Source: Staphylococcus delphini
Lineage (GTDB): Bacteria; Bacillota; Bacilli; Staphylococcales; Staphylococcaceae
NCBI RefSeq assembly: GCF_900636325.1
Contig: NZ_LR134263.1
Span: 992,001 to 1,056,000, forward strand
Direction of reading: 5' to 3'
DNA: 64,000 nt
Under the pieces are notes generated by a model. That model ran no database searches. It was given only the letters and a program-made list of their open reading frames with translations, and was not told the origin of the DNA. A program made the position numbers and the translations under genes. Each line of letters opens with the position of its first letter. Within the stretch, counting starts at the first letter, position 1. Below are positions 9,518 through 18,755 of the stretch, one piece after another.

Positions 9518-9976
9518 TTACCCCTTTCGCGTGTCTTTAAGAATATAGTCTATTAAATGATCCGTAGATGATTGAATCATTTCATAAACACCTTCAAAAT
9601 TATTTGTGTAATATGGGTCTGGAACGTCTGTTTCCTCCATATCACTGAATTCAAGCAATTTGAACAACTTTCCTTTAAGATGAGGATTAATGTCTTTTAT
9701 ATTATCTACATTACTTTGATCCATTGCAATAATGTAATCAAAATCATCCGTTTCTGTAAATAATTCGCTAATCATCCCATCGAAAGGAATGTCATGTGCT
9801 TTTAAAATCTTTTGTGTACCTTGATGAGGGGGTTCACCTAAATTCCAGCGACCTGTCCCTCTCGAGTATACTTCAATGTCGTCAATATTGCGATCCTTTA
9901 GACGTTGACGCATGATTGCCTCAGCCATAGGAGATCGACAAATATTACCTAAACATACAAAAGCAACTGTTGTCAT
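9518..9976 (-). CDS. ptpA: Low-molecular-weight protein tyrosine phosphatase PtpA
   Basis: 152 residues from ATG 9976 (GGAGGTT upstream; an earlier in-frame ATG at 9991 overlaps that site). The P-loop C-x5-R-S is at Cys8-Arg14-Ser15 (VCLGNICRSPMAEA) and the general acid Asp120 lies in DVPDPYYT, so all catalytic residues are present. It hydrolyses phosphotyrosine. In S. aureus PtpA is reported to be released in macrophages despite lacking a signal peptide; this one also lacks one. First gene of a two-gene operon with the YtxH-like gene. Confidence 0.9.
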   Translation of the reverse strand: MTTVAFVCLGNICRSPMAEAIMRQRLKDRNIDDIEVYSRGTGRWNLGEPPHQGTQKILKAHDIPFDGMISELFTETDDFDYIIAMDQSNVDNIKDINPHLKGKLFKLLEFSDMEETDVPDPYYTNNFEGVYEMIQSSTDHLIDYILKDTRKG

Positions 9977-10109
9977 GTAGATAACCTCCATGTTCTAAAT
10001 CTATATGCCCATTTTAGCCTTTTTTAAAACAATTCGAAAGTGATAGCGACAAAAATTTTTCAAATATTCATCACTTTGATAAAATATTGGAGACGAAAGG
10101 ATGAGATAA

Positions 10110-10313
10110 ATGTCAAAAACTATTGAAGAAATGATTATAGAAATACGCGATCGTTTGAATTTAGTGAACCCCGGATTAATTGATCCTGAAAACTATAGTG
10201 AAAATGATCGTGAAGATATAGAAGATATACATGCGTTTGTCACTTCGAAACGTGACTTTACACCACGTGAAATGACAGGTATTACTGAAGCATTAGGTGA
10301 TATTCGCAAGTAA
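10110..10313 (+). CDS. UPF0435/DUF1128 family protein
   Basis: 67 residues, predicted all-helical and acidic, no membrane segment. The pattern IRDRLNLVNPGLIDPE ... DIEDIHAFVTSKRDFTPREM ... ITEALGDIRK is that of the Firmicute UPF0435 family. Function unknown. AAAGGATG precedes the ATG. It lies 21 bp before the aminopeptidase gene and is probably co-transcribed with it; it is divergent from ptpA. Confidence 0.8.
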   Translation: MSKTIEEMIIEIRDRLNLVNPGLIDPENYSENDREDIEDIHAFVTSKRDFTPREMTGITEALGDIRK

Positions 10314-10334
10314 TTCGAATTGGGAGGTTATTTT

Positions 10335-11567
10335 ATGACAACTGAGAAACGATTACAACAATACGCTAAATTACTCGTACGTGTGGGGATGAATGTGCAA
10401 CAAGGCCAACCTGTATACATTCGCACATCTGTAGAAACCGTGGACTTCACACGTTTAATTGTAAAAGAAGCTTATGCAGCGGGAGCCTCAGATGTAAGAG
10501 TGAAATATGAGGATCCTCAAGTTAAACCTCTAACATACGAAAATGAGCCGACTTCATTTTTTGAGCAAGAGGTTAAAGACTATGATGTAGACGAACGCAT
10601 GGATTACGTGAACCGTGGTGCATGTATGTTAGCACTCTTATCAGAAGATCCAGATTTACTAAATGGCATTGCTTCTGACAAATTAAAGGCGGCACAACGT
10701 CAATATGCAAAAGCTTTTAAACCATATATGATTGCAGCACAAAAAAATAGTTTCCCGTGGCTTGTCGCAAGTTATCCTTCTCAAGCATGGGCAAACCGTG
10801 TGTATCCTGACTTAAATGATGAAGAAGCGATGGCGCGATTTTTAGAAGATATTTTAAGCATTGTACGCGTCGATGGCAATGACCCAATCGAAAACTGGGA
10901 AAAACATGCGCAAAACTTAAAAGCACGTGCAGCGATGTTAAACGAAAAAGCTTATACAGCGCTTCATTTCGTTTCAGAAGGGACAGACTTACATATTGGC
11001 TTACCGAAAGGCCATATTTGGGAAGAACCGATGAGCTATACAGAAAAAGGACAAGGCTTTATTGCTAACATTCCAACTGAAGAAGTGTTCACTGCACCAG
11101 ATTGCAACAACGTCAACGGCTATGTCACAAATAAATTACCGCTCAGTTATAACGGCACCATTATTGACGGTTTCAAATTAACGTTTAAAGAGGGTGCTGT
11201 CGTTGATTTTGAAGCGGCACAAGGAGCAGCGGTGTTAGCAGACTTACTAGACACGGACGAAGGGGCACGTCGTTTAGGAGAGGTCGCATTAGTGCCAGAT
11301 GATTCACCGATTTCAAATAAAAACACGATTTTCTTTAATACATTATTTGATGAAAATGCATCATGTCATATCGCGTTAGGTGCCGCATATGCGTTTAATT
11401 TGCAAGGTGGGACTGAAATGACGGCTGAAGAACTGAAAGCCCATGGTTTGAATGATTCATTAACACATGTGGACTTTATGATTGGTAGTAGTGACCTTAA
11501 TATTTACGGTGTACTTGAAGATGGGACAGAAGAACAAGTATTTAAAGACGGAAATTGGGTCAATTAA
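10335..11567 (+). CDS. M29 family aminopeptidase (AmpS/PepS/AmpT type)
   Basis: 410 residues from ATG 10335, favoured over 10320 because GGGAGG sits before it. Peptidase family M29 (thermophilic aminopeptidase type): the expected Glu and His metal ligands lie in the C-terminal half ([49 protein letters not shown]). It is cytoplasmic, cleaves N-terminal residues from peptides and supplies amino acids. The length is normal for the family. The thioesterase gene begins 19 bp downstream, so the three genes 10110-12107 look like one operon. Confidence 0.9.
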   Translation: MTTEKRLQQYAKLLVRVGMNVQQGQPVYIRTSVETVDFTRLIVKEAYAAGASDVRVKYEDPQVKPLTYENEPTSFFEQEVKDYDVDERMDYVNRGACMLALLSEDPDLLNGIASDKLKAAQRQYAKAFKPYMIAAQKNSFPWLVASYPSQAWANRVYPDLNDEEAMARFLEDILSIVRVDGNDPIENWEKHAQNLKARAAMLNEKAYTALHFVSEGTDLHIGLPKGHIWEEPMSYTEKGQGFIANIPTEEVFTAPDCNNVNGYVTNKLPLSYNGTIIDGFKLTFKEGAVVDFEAAQGAAVLADLLDTDEGARRLGEVALVPDDSPISNKNTIFFNTLFDENASCHIALGAAYAFNLQGGTEMTAEELKAHGLNDSLTHVDFMIGSSDLNIYGVLEDGTEEQVFKDGNWVN

Positions 11568-11585
11568 ACATATTGAGGTGACGAC

Positions 11586-12107
11586 ATGGCAAAAATAGAT
11601 AAAAAAGCGATGCAAGATTCGAAAGTATATAAATCGAGACAAGTATTTCCACAAGATACTAATCATCTCGGGACGTTGTTCGGTGGTACAATGATGGCGA
11701 ATATTGATGAAATTGCGGCAATTTGTGCAATGAAACATGCGAATCAAACTGTCGTGACGGCTTCTACAGATTCAGTAGACTTTTTAAAACCGATTCGTAA
11801 TGGCGACATTTTAACGTATATTGCGATGGTTTCGTATTCAGGCAGTTCATCAATGGAAGTTTGTGTTCAAATTTTAATTGAAGATATTCCGAACAATAAG
11901 CAGGAGTTAGCAGCACTCAGTTTTCTAACTTTTGTCGCATTAGATGATGATGGCAAGCCAACAAAAGTGCCTGCAGTATATCCTGAAACGGAAGCAGAAA
12001 AATGGTTTCACGAAACAGCTGAAGCCCGCGTAGCACGTCGAAAAGCAAGACGTCAAGAAAGTAAACAAACACTGCAATTTATTTCAGAATTAGAATTTAA
12101 GCAATAA
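11586..12107 (+). CDS. Hotdog-fold acyl-CoA thioesterase (YkhA/BACH type)
   Basis: 173 residues. The single hotdog domain has the active-site region QDTNHLGTLFGGTMMANIDE with the Asn and Asp typical of this thioesterase group, then STDSVDFLKPIRNGD. It hydrolyses acyl-CoA; chain preference cannot be read from the sequence. The C-terminal 40 residues are basic and helical (RVARRKARRQESK). GAGGTGACG lies before the ATG. Last gene of the UPF0435-aminopeptidase-thioesterase group. Confidence 0.85.
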   Translation: MAKIDKKAMQDSKVYKSRQVFPQDTNHLGTLFGGTMMANIDEIAAICAMKHANQTVVTASTDSVDFLKPIRNGDILTYIAMVSYSGSSSMEVCVQILIEDIPNNKQELAALSFLTFVALDDDGKPTKVPAVYPETEAEKWFHETAEARVARRKARRQESKQTLQFISELEFKQ

Positions 12108-12192
12108 ACAATAGAAATCAAATTAGACTTTAAAACTTGTGATGTTAAATTTTTGAAGCTGCTGGTGTCGCTTTTTTGTTTGATTTTTCTTT

Positions 12193-12233
12193 CCCTATGA
12201 TTTGTGGGTTTTTGATTGCACCCATGGCTTCCC
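12193..12233. repeat. Remnant of the intergenic repeat family (copy 6)
   Basis: CCCTATGATTTGTGG followed by TTGATTGCACCCATGGCTTC closely matches the left arm of the long copy near 27083-27120 (CCCTATGATTTGTGG, then ATTGCCTTCATGGCTTCGC). No partner arm is seen, so this is a decayed fragment. The rest of 12108-12420 contains no supported gene. Confidence 0.5.
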
Positions 12234-12421
12234 ATAAGTTTTAAAAATAAAAACATCAACAAGTTATAGTTGACAGTACTAAAATTTCACTATCAAACTA
12301 AATGGTGTGATTCAGATGACACTAATGATACTTTTGTACATCACCATGAAATTAAAGGGAAATGACGAAATCAAAAATAAGATATAAAATGATTTAAAAG
12401 TAAACCTTTTAACCTAACTCT

Positions 12422-12449
12422 TTGCTTTCATATAATTGTCCGATATAAT
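12422..12449 (+). promoter_or_regulatory. Sigma-A promoter of the candidate small RNA
   Basis: TTGCTT (12422-12427), a 16-bp spacer and a perfect TATAAT (12444-12449). A start near 12456 would produce the RNA described next. Confidence 0.55.
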
Positions 12450-12455
12450 TTAGGT

Positions 12456-12541
12456 ATAAATTTCCGGTAACCAATCCGGCTGTAAATTACATTTCCGGTA
12501 ACCAATCCGGCTGGCCAGATGTCATTCATCTGGCCTTTTTT
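12456..12541 (+). ncRNA. Candidate small RNA with a duplicated 16-nt motif
   Basis: Between a good promoter and a perfect rho-independent terminator lie about 85 nt with no reading frame. The block TTTCCGGTAACCAATCCGG plus CTG occurs twice, at 12461-12482 and 12492-12513. Each copy has CCGG on both sides of TAACCAAT, so each can fold into a 4-bp hairpin that exposes TAACCAAT in the loop. The terminator stem GGCCAGATG/CATCTGGCC (12513-12535) with six T follows the second copy directly. I know no named staphylococcal small RNA with this sequence. Confidence 0.6.
12513..12541 (+). terminator. Rho-independent terminator of the candidate small RNA
   Basis: A 9-bp perfect stem (12513-12521 with 12527-12535), 5-nt loop TCATT, then TTTTTT. 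Confidence 0.85.
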
Positions 12542-12692
12542 AACTTCATCACTTAAGAATCTCGGCCATTTTTACATTTCGAACTTAAAAGTTGATAATC
12601 AATGGCGAGTTTATAAAATGAAAAAATCAAAAATTTTGAGTCCTATTCAACTTAATTCATTTTACATTTCCATATTTTTAATCATTAAGAAA

Positions 12693-12726
12693 GGCTGGGA
12701 GACGTCACTGCTTCCCAGCCATTTTT
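12693..12726 (-). terminator. Terminator downstream of yfkAB (possibly bidirectional)
   Basis: GGCTGGGA (12693-12700) pairs with TCCCAGCC (12713-12720); T-rich sequence follows on both strands. It lies 17 bp past the yfkAB stop. Confidence 0.65.
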
Positions 12727-12742
12727 CGTACGTATCTATTCG

Positions 12743-13882
12743 TTATTGATTAAAAAGGGTGTGCATTTTTGCTTCTTGAGCCTTGAAATCAACATTGGGA
12801 TAATACATATTTTTAACAAGAATGTTCGGTCCAAGACATTCAAATGTTGGACAATGACAATTAATCGCCTGAGCTAACGGACTGTCCAACCATCTTTGGA
12901 AGACATCCGTCAATTGATCATGACGAATATTAGAAATTGTACCTGTTTCATCACCAAAGTCTGTCACAATGACGTTTCCTGTAAACACATTCACATTTAA
13001 ACGACTGCGACCATCAGGGTCATTACGCATCGTTACATTCGGTGCCTGTTTTAACTTTTGACGTAACTTCGCGTCTGCTTCGTCTTGCAAACAAGGGAAT
13101 ATCGGCAATGTTCCAAACAACATCCACGTATTTGGATCACGGACATCTAATAAATGTGAAATGGCTGCTTTCATCGTTTTCAAATCGAGCACTTCCAATT
13201 GGCTCGCAAAATCAGCAGGGTACATCGGATGAATTTCATGACGTTGACATTTCATATCATTCACGACTTCGCGATGAATAGCCGTGAGATGTGGATAGGT
13301 ACTTTTGTTTAACATCGTTTCTGCTGAGACGAACATGCCTTGCTCACTTAAAGTATGCGCGTTTGAAACCATTTGTTCATACAATTTCAATTTCGCTTTT
13401 AATGGTGGTTGCTTTTCCATCGCACCAAAACCGACTTCAGTAAAGGTATCAATCGTGCCCCAATTGTGTGAAATATGAAGCACATCAATATATTCTGCAA
13501 TGTCCAAATAACGGTCTAACGGTAAAGTTAAATTCGAATTCAATTGGACATATATACCACGTTGATAAGCGTACTTTAATAATGGTTTAACTACTTCACG
13601 AATTGATTTTTTTGAAAACATGGGCTCGCCACCCGTAATAGAAATCGTACGTAACGTTGGAATTTCATCTAAACGTTGTAAAATTAATGACATCGGTAAT
13701 GTATCGGGGTCTTTCGTCTGCAATGTATAGCCCACAGCACAATGACTACAACGCATATTACACAAATTCGTTGTCGTAAATTCAACGTTGCTCAGCGTCA
13801 ATTGACCGTATTGTTCTATATCTGTATAAGGCTCCCACGGGTCATTAAATATTGAAATAGGCTCCTTTTGGGTCGTTAACAT
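12743..13882 (-). CDS. yfkAB: YfkAB-type radical SAM protein (CxCxxxxC)
   Basis: 379 residues. The radical SAM cluster motif CxxxCxxC is at Cys41, Cys45 and Cys48 (NLCNMRCSHC), followed by the glycine-rich SAM site SITGGEP. Near the C-terminus CHCPTFEC gives the CxCxxxxC motif after which the subfamily is named; it could bind a second iron-sulfur cluster. In B. subtilis the homologue is split or joined as yfkA and yfkB; here it is one chain. Substrate unknown; it is expected in the cytoplasm. Minus strand, divergent from the 53-residue gene at 13998. Confidence 0.85.
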   Translation of the reverse strand: MLTTQKEPISIFNDPWEPYTDIEQYGQLTLSNVEFTTTNLCNMRCSHCAVGYTLQTKDPDTLPMSLILQRLDEIPTLRTISITGGEPMFSKKSIREVVKPLLKYAYQRGIYVQLNSNLTLPLDRYLDIAEYIDVLHISHNWGTIDTFTEVGFGAMEKQPPLKAKLKLYEQMVSNAHTLSEQGMFVSAETMLNKSTYPHLTAIHREVVNDMKCQRHEIHPMYPADFASQLEVLDLKTMKAAISHLLDVRDPNTWMLFGTLPIFPCLQDEADAKLRQKLKQAPNVTMRNDPDGRSRLNVNVFTGNVIVTDFGDETGTISNIRHDQLTDVFQRWLDSPLAQAINCHCPTFECLGPNILVKNMYYPNVDFKAQEAKMHTLFNQ

Positions 13883-13997
13883 TTTTAAAAACTCCTCATC
13901 TTAAAATACATGATCATTTGATATTTACCATTGAGGAAAATCAAATTCATGTTAATATAACTATGACAACTGCAATTATAAAGGAGAATCGTAAAGT

Positions 13998-14159
13998 ATG
14001 AAAGAGCCACAAACTATGAATCAAGTGAAAGAGAGACTTTCTCAATTTTTAGAAGAGATTGAACATGCGGATCCGAACGAGGTGGATGTCGCGGATATCG
14101 ACGAATGGATTCACTTATTAGACCAACTTGAAGCGAAAGTGAATCAATTACGTAAATAA
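13998..14159 (+). CDS. Small acidic protein (53 residues), SE1561-like
   Basis: ATG 13998 with AAGGAGAATC upstream; ends TAA at 14157-14159. The product begins MKEPQTMNQVKERLSQFLEE and is strongly acidic and helical, with heptad-like Leu/Ile spacing (IDEWIHLLDQLEAKVNQL) suggesting a short coiled coil. I believe it belongs to the small staphylococcal proteins named SE1561 family, usually found beside the DJ-1/PfpI gene, but this rests on memory of context. Function unknown. Confidence 0.6.
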   Translation: MKEPQTMNQVKERLSQFLEEIEHADPNEVDVADIDEWIHLLDQLEAKVNQLRK

Positions 14160-14237
14160 ATATGGGTCAATATGTTTGAACGATTGACTCTGGGGTATAC
14201 AGTGAAATAGATATTTAAAAGAAAGGTGATGCAAATT

Positions 14238-14750
14238 ATGGCAAAAGTAGCTGTATTATTAGCAGACGAATTTGAAGATGTTGAATTCACTAGCCCCAAA
14301 GAAGCACTTGAAGAAGCGGGCCATGAAACGGTAGTCATTGGTACAACTGCCAATGCTGAAGTTGTAGGTAAACACGGGACTAAAGTGACTGTGGATGTAT
14401 CTATTGCTGATGCAAAACCAGAAGATTATGATGGTTTATTATTACCAGGTGGATTCTCACCAGATTTATTACGTGGTGATGCAGAACAAAGATTTGGTAC
14501 TTTCGCGAAATATTTCTTAAAAGAAGATTTACCATCATTCGCTATTTGCCACGGACCACAAATTTTAATCGACACTGACGAGTTAAAAGGTCGTACTTTA
14601 ACTGCTGTGCTTAATGTACGTAAAGACTTATCTAACGCAGGTGCAAACGTTGTTGACGAATCTGTTGTTGTTGATAAAAAATTAGTAACAAGTCGTACAC
14701 CTGATGACTTAGATGACTTTAATAGAGAAATTGTAAATCAATTTAAATAA
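14238..14750 (+). CDS. DJ-1/PfpI family protein (SAV1875-like)
   Basis: 170 residues from ATG 14238; AAAGGTGATG lies about 9 bp before it, which excludes the upstream in-frame ATG at 14226. The nucleophile-elbow motif [10 protein letters not shown] puts the reactive Cys at 104 with His105 next to it, and the conserved acid is Glu16. The S. aureus homologue SAV1875 has an oxidation-sensitive Cys. Family members act as chaperones, deglycases or peptidases; which applies here is not visible. A strong terminator follows. Confidence 0.9.
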   Translation: MAKVAVLLADEFEDVEFTSPKEALEEAGHETVVIGTTANAEVVGKHGTKVTVDVSIADAKPEDYDGLLLPGGFSPDLLRGDAEQRFGTFAKYFLKEDLPSFAICHGPQILIDTDELKGRTLTAVLNVRKDLSNAGANVVDESVVVDKKLVTSRTPDDLDDFNREIVNQFK

Positions 14751-14766
14751 TATGTGATTGATTGAG

Positions 14767-14800
14767 AGCGAGCGCTAGAATTTCTAGTGTTCGCTTTTTT
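14767..14800 (+). terminator. Rho-independent terminator of the DJ-1/PfpI gene
   Basis: AGCGAGCGCTAGA (14767-14779) pairs with TCTAGTGTTCGCT (14783-14795), with two G-T pairs, then TTTTT. Confidence 0.85.
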
Positions 14801-14964
14801 AATATGTCTTGTTTTTGATACATACGGCATGCATTGGTAAACAGTAACCACTTGTAATGTTAAATGTCGTTACTTTGCTTTCAATATAACCCCTTAGGCG
14901 ACTTGTACACATTCAATATGGTGTGATATGTATTTGGGGAAATGGATAGCTTCTAAAAGCGCAA

Positions 14965-14997
14965 TAAAAAACAGCACAGGTGACTTCACCCATGCTG
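14965..14997 (-). terminator. Rho-independent terminator of the pyruvate oxidase gene
   Basis: Read on the minus strand, CAGCATGGGTGA pairs with TCACCTGTGCTG and a T6 run follows (positions 14997 down to 14965). Bases 14801-14964 hold nothing I can support. Confidence 0.8.
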
Positions 14998-15016
14998 CTT
15001 GAATATTGAACGTAAC

Positions 15017-16762
15017 TTATAAGAAACGTCTTACTGCAGTTGTTAATGATGGCATTTCATTAAAGATAAATTTGCGGTCTTCTGTTAAGCTACGGTATGC
15101 CCATTTTGCATAATTCATCGCTTGTTCAGGTACGATTTTACCTGGAAGTGGTGCAGCATTTTTATCTACATACACATTAACGATTGTCGGTTTGTGTTGT
15201 TGTACTGCTGTTTGTACGATTGAATCGATGTCTTTCGGATCTTTTAATGTGTAACCGACACCGCCACAAGCTTCTGCAAATTTCGCGAAGTCAATATCAC
15301 TAAAGTCAATACCGTACTCTAATTCACCTGCTTCTTGTTGTTCATATTTAATAAATGACAGTTCGCTATTATTAAGGACGAACAACACCATTGGTAAATT
15401 GTATTGTACCGCTGTTGAAAAGTCTTGCATGACCATTTCGAACGCACCGTCACCTGTAATACCGATGACTTGGCGGCCAGGGAAGGCGATACGTGATGCG
15501 ATAGCTGTTGGAAGGGCACAACCCATTGTACCGAGCCAGCTTGAAATGATGAAGTGGTTGTTCACACCTAAATTCAAGTAACGTGTTGACCATACAGTTG
15601 ATGTACCCACGTCAGCTGCAATGACCGTATCATCAGTCATGACTTTATTTATCGCATCCATCAATCGTTCAGGACGGATTGGTGTAGCATCATTATTTTT
15701 ATCTTCAGTCATCCAACCTTTCCAAGTCTCACGATGGTCTAACATTTCATTCAAGAATAATCGTTTTTCGACAGGTTGAATTGCGTCTGTCAATGCGCGT
15801 AATGCCAATTGACTGTCCCCAACGATAGGTGCATCGACATCGAAGCGGTGACCGATAGCTTCTGGATTTTCATCGATTTGAATCGCTGGAATGTTTTTCT
15901 TCGGTAAATAATCCACATACGGATAGTTCGTGCCTGCTAAAATAAGCAAGTCCGCATTTTGCATAGCTTGGTAAGAAGGTTTTGAGCCAATTTTACCGAG
16001 GTTACCGAGATTATAAGGATGGTCATCGCCTACAATCGTTTTCGATGGCAACGTCACGATAGTTGGAATCTTACCTTTTTCAATGAATTCACGCACTTCT
16101 GCTTTCGCATGGTCTGTCCCTTTACCGACTAAAATGACAGGGCGCTTACTTTCATTAAATAATTGTGCAGCACGTTGAATTTCGTGATTTAAAGGCTGAC
16201 GACGTTCTGGTACATAAGGTTCAACTTCTGTAGGGAAATTGTCCTCAACTTTTGTATTTAAAATATTGTTTGGTAAAGTCAGCACTGCAACCCCTTTTTC
16301 ACGGTATGCGGTACGAATCGCTTCGTCAACAATTTCGAAAATACGTGTCGCATCGCTGTCTTTCAATTGATAGTTGTAAACTGCAACATCTTCAAATAAT
16401 TTTGGTAAGTCCACTTCTTGGAATGCTTTTGTGCCAAGTTTATGACTGTCTGCTTGTCCTGATAATACAAGTTGTGGCACATTGTCCATTTTCGCATCAT
16501 ACATCCCGTTTAACAAATGGATGGCACCAGGTCCACCGATTGCAAGTGAGACTGCAATTTTACCAGTTAATTTAGTATAAGCGGCTGCTGCAAGACTTGC
16601 GACTTCTTCGTGACGTACGTGAATAAAGTCAATGTCGTTTTCAGCTGCTTTTAATCCATCGACAACAGCATCGATAGAGTCACCTGGAATCCCATAGACA
16701 TGGTCAATATCCCATGCCTTTAACGCTCTTACTAAAGCCATATTTGCTTTTACTTTTCCCAT
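15017..16762 (-). CDS. cidC: Pyruvate oxidase, CidC/PoxB type
   Basis: 581 residues from ATG 16762 (AGAAGGAGTAATT upstream; a start at 16834 would add 24 atypical residues). A thiamine-diphosphate enzyme of the acetolactate synthase superfamily that oxidises pyruvate to acetate and CO2 at the membrane, passing electrons to quinone. Visible parts: the ThDP Glu in VYGIPGDSID ... VRHEEVASLAA, the central FAD-binding region, and the GDG...N motif GDGAFEMVMQDF ... LNNSELSF. In S. aureus the gene is in the cidABC operon; here it stands alone without cidA or cidB, as reported for other species. CidC-generated acetate promotes overflow metabolism and cell death. Confidence 0.9.
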   Translation of the reverse strand: MGKVKANMALVRALKAWDIDHVYGIPGDSIDAVVDGLKAAENDIDFIHVRHEEVASLAAAAYTKLTGKIAVSLAIGGPGAIHLLNGMYDAKMDNVPQLVLSGQADSHKLGTKAFQEVDLPKLFEDVAVYNYQLKDSDATRIFEIVDEAIRTAYREKGVAVLTLPNNILNTKVEDNFPTEVEPYVPERRQPLNHEIQRAAQLFNESKRPVILVGKGTDHAKAEVREFIEKGKIPTIVTLPSKTIVGDDHPYNLGNLGKIGSKPSYQAMQNADLLILAGTNYPYVDYLPKKNIPAIQIDENPEAIGHRFDVDAPIVGDSQLALRALTDAIQPVEKRLFLNEMLDHRETWKGWMTEDKNNDATPIRPERLMDAINKVMTDDTVIAADVGTSTVWSTRYLNLGVNNHFIISSWLGTMGCALPTAIASRIAFPGRQVIGITGDGAFEMVMQDFSTAVQYNLPMVLFVLNNSELSFIKYEQQEAGELEYGIDFSDIDFAKFAEACGGVGYTLKDPKDIDSIVQTAVQQHKPTIVNVYVDKNAAPLPGKIVPEQAMNYAKWAYRSLTEDRKFIFNEMPSLTTAVRRFL

Positions 16763-16961
16763 AATAATAATTACTCCTTCTGTTTGATTCTCTTTGTGAC
16801 AGTTACATACCCATTTTTCCACGTTCAGTAACAATCTTCAATGTTCGTGCTCAAGCTCGTTCTACAGACTGATTTTTGCCGAAACATATAGCATAATTTT
16901 GAAGGACTTGGTAAACTCACATTATTAAGTGATTTGAAAATGAGAAAGTAGGTCAACATTT

Positions 16962-17768
16962 ATGAAAAGAAGAGACCGAATAACCAAGCAGTCCAAGCAT
17001 ACACCGCACAATGAGCCGCATCACAATACGTATTATCAACCTGTCGGACAACCGCCGAAGAAACAAAAACCACGTCGCATTTTTCGCACATTTTTGTTGC
17101 TGATTGTTTTAGCAGGAGCATTATTTATTGGCGCGATGTATTTGATGGCTCAACGCGCTGACATAGATGAATTAAAAAGTATTGAACAAAAAAGCAGTTA
17201 TGTCAGTGCTGCCCAAATGCCTGATTACACAAAGGGGGCATTTATTGCTGTAGAAGATCGTCGTTTTTACAAACATTCAGGTGTAGATTATCGAGGAAGT
17301 TTACGTGCGATTTTTGCATCGGTACGTGATCGTGATCGTCTGCAAGGTGGGAGTACGATTACACAGCAACTTGCCAAAAACTATTATTATGACAATCAAC
17401 AGACCGTGACGCGTAAGTTAAAAGAAATGTTTGTCGCAAAACGGATTGAACGCCATTACGACAAAGATGAAATTTTGAGTTATTATATGAATAATATTTA
17501 CTACGGTGACAACCATTATACAATTGAATCTGCTGCGAATGGTTATTTTGGTGTTACAACAAATGAACAAAATTATACATTACCGCATATTACAGTATTA
17601 CAAAGTGCGATATTAGCAAGTAAGGTGAATGCGCCTTCTGTGTACAATGTGAATGACATGTCTCCTTCATTTATTAATCGTACGAAAATGACGTTAGAAA
17701 AAATGAAGCAACAAGAATTTATTAATGAACAACAATATACTGAAGCGTTGCAACAACTTGGTGCTTAA
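16962..17768 (+). CDS. sgtB: Monofunctional peptidoglycan glycosyltransferase SgtB/Mgt
   Basis: 268 residues, one less than the S. aureus enzyme. A basic cytoplasmic N-terminus (1-45) is followed by one membrane helix (about 46-66) and a GT51 domain on the outer face. The GT51 motifs are present: [15 protein letters not shown] with the catalytic Glu, [28 protein letters not shown], and [14 protein letters not shown]. It polymerises lipid II into glycan strands without a transpeptidase partner. The N-terminal [18 protein letters not shown] stretch is a staphylococcal signature. The start has a weak AGTAGGT site. Confidence 0.95.
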   Translation: MKRRDRITKQSKHTPHNEPHHNTYYQPVGQPPKKQKPRRIFRTFLLLIVLAGALFIGAMYLMAQRADIDELKSIEQKSSYVSAAQMPDYTKGAFIAVEDRRFYKHSGVDYRGSLRAIFASVRDRDRLQGGSTITQQLAKNYYYDNQQTVTRKLKEMFVAKRIERHYDKDEILSYYMNNIYYGDNHYTIESAANGYFGVTTNEQNYTLPHITVLQSAILASKVNAPSVYNVNDMSPSFINRTKMTLEKMKQQEFINEQQYTEALQQLGA

Positions 17769-17872
17769 CGTATGAATATGGCATAATAAGGACATGAAGT
17801 GTAGAGGAAAACGAGACAATTTGCGATTTCTATCACTGCACAAACTTTAATGCTGGTTACGACGCTATGAAC

Positions 17873-17930
17873 AGAGTGGGTAGAGCATTGGAATCTAATG
17901 ACATTTTTAGATTTGAGCTCTACTCTTTTT
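17873..17930 (+). terminator. Long hairpin terminator downstream of sgtB
   Basis: AGAGTGGGTAGAGC (17873-17886) pairs with GCTCTACTCT (17917-17926) through a bulge and an inner AATCTAA/TTAGATT stem; a T5 run follows. Confidence 0.75.
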
Positions 17931-17951
17931 GTTATTTAAAGGGGTGAAACG

Positions 17952-18755
17952 ATGTCAAAAATTACTAAAATTGAAGTGCAAAAAAATAACCACGAACGTT
18001 TTAACATTTATATTGATAATGAATTTGCGCTCGGCATTTCAATAGATACGTTAGTAGCATTTAATATTAAAAAAGGCGATGAACTGGACACAGCTGAACT
18101 TAAAGCATTGGCCCAACGTGAGCATCAACAACAAGCGAATAATCATGCCATTCAATATTTGTCCTATCGCAAAAGAACACGTAAAGAAATTGCGACACAG
18201 TTAAGAAAAGAAGGCTATGAAGAAGACATCATTCATGAAGCGATTGCCTATTGTGAGCGGCTTAAACTCATTGATCACCGTGATTATATGATCAGTTTAA
18301 AAAACACGATGCTGCGTACGACGGATAAAGGACCGGAAGTATTTCGTAAAAAGTTGTATCAAGCAGGAATTGAAGCGGATTTAATAGAAGAAGGTGTTCG
18401 TCGATACGAAGCGGAACAACCATTCGACAGCATTGTAGAGATTGGTCAAAAAATAATGAATCAGAAAAAGGGACCTGCCTCAAAAGTACGCGTGAAAGTA
18501 CAACAATCTTTACAACAAAAAGGATTCACCCTCGACACGATATTTAAAGTGATGGATGCATTGGATTTTACACAAGACCCAGAAACTGTGGATAATTTAT
18601 TGCAACGTGATTTAGAGAAAGTCTATAATAAATATCAGAAGAAATATGAAGGAAAGCCTTTATATATGAAAACGGTTGAGGCATTATTAAGAAAAGGGTA
18701 TCCGTATGACGATATCCAACGAAAACTGACAGAAAGTGGTATTGAGCATGATTGA
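17952..18755 (+). CDS. recX: RecX, regulator of RecA
   Basis: 267 residues, within the range of long Firmicute RecX proteins. It is made of repeated three-helix modules: YLSYRKRTRKEIATQLRKEGYEE followed by further copies with the same K/R-x3-E-[IL] pattern to the C-terminus. RecX binds the RecA filament and limits its activity. AAAGGGGTGAAAC precedes the ATG. Its 3' end overlaps the next gene (yfhH) by 8 nt, suggesting coupling. Confidence 0.9.
   Translation: MSKITKIEVQKNNHERFNIYIDNEFALGISIDTLVAFNIKKGDELDTAELKALAQREHQQQANNHAIQYLSYRKRTRKEIATQLRKEGYEEDIIHEAIAYCERLKLIDHRDYMISLKNTMLRTTDKGPEVFRKKLYQAGIEADLIEEGVRRYEAEQPFDSIVEIGQKIMNQKKGPASKVRVKVQQSLQQKGFTLDTIFKVMDALDFTQDPETVDNLLQRDLEKVYNKYQKKYEGKPLYMKTVEALLRKGYPYDDIQRKLTESGIEHD

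Noticed and set aside
12519..12749. 76-codon frame starting inside the small RNA terminator
   Set aside because: Starts within a terminator hairpin, ends in another, and lacks a ribosome-binding site.
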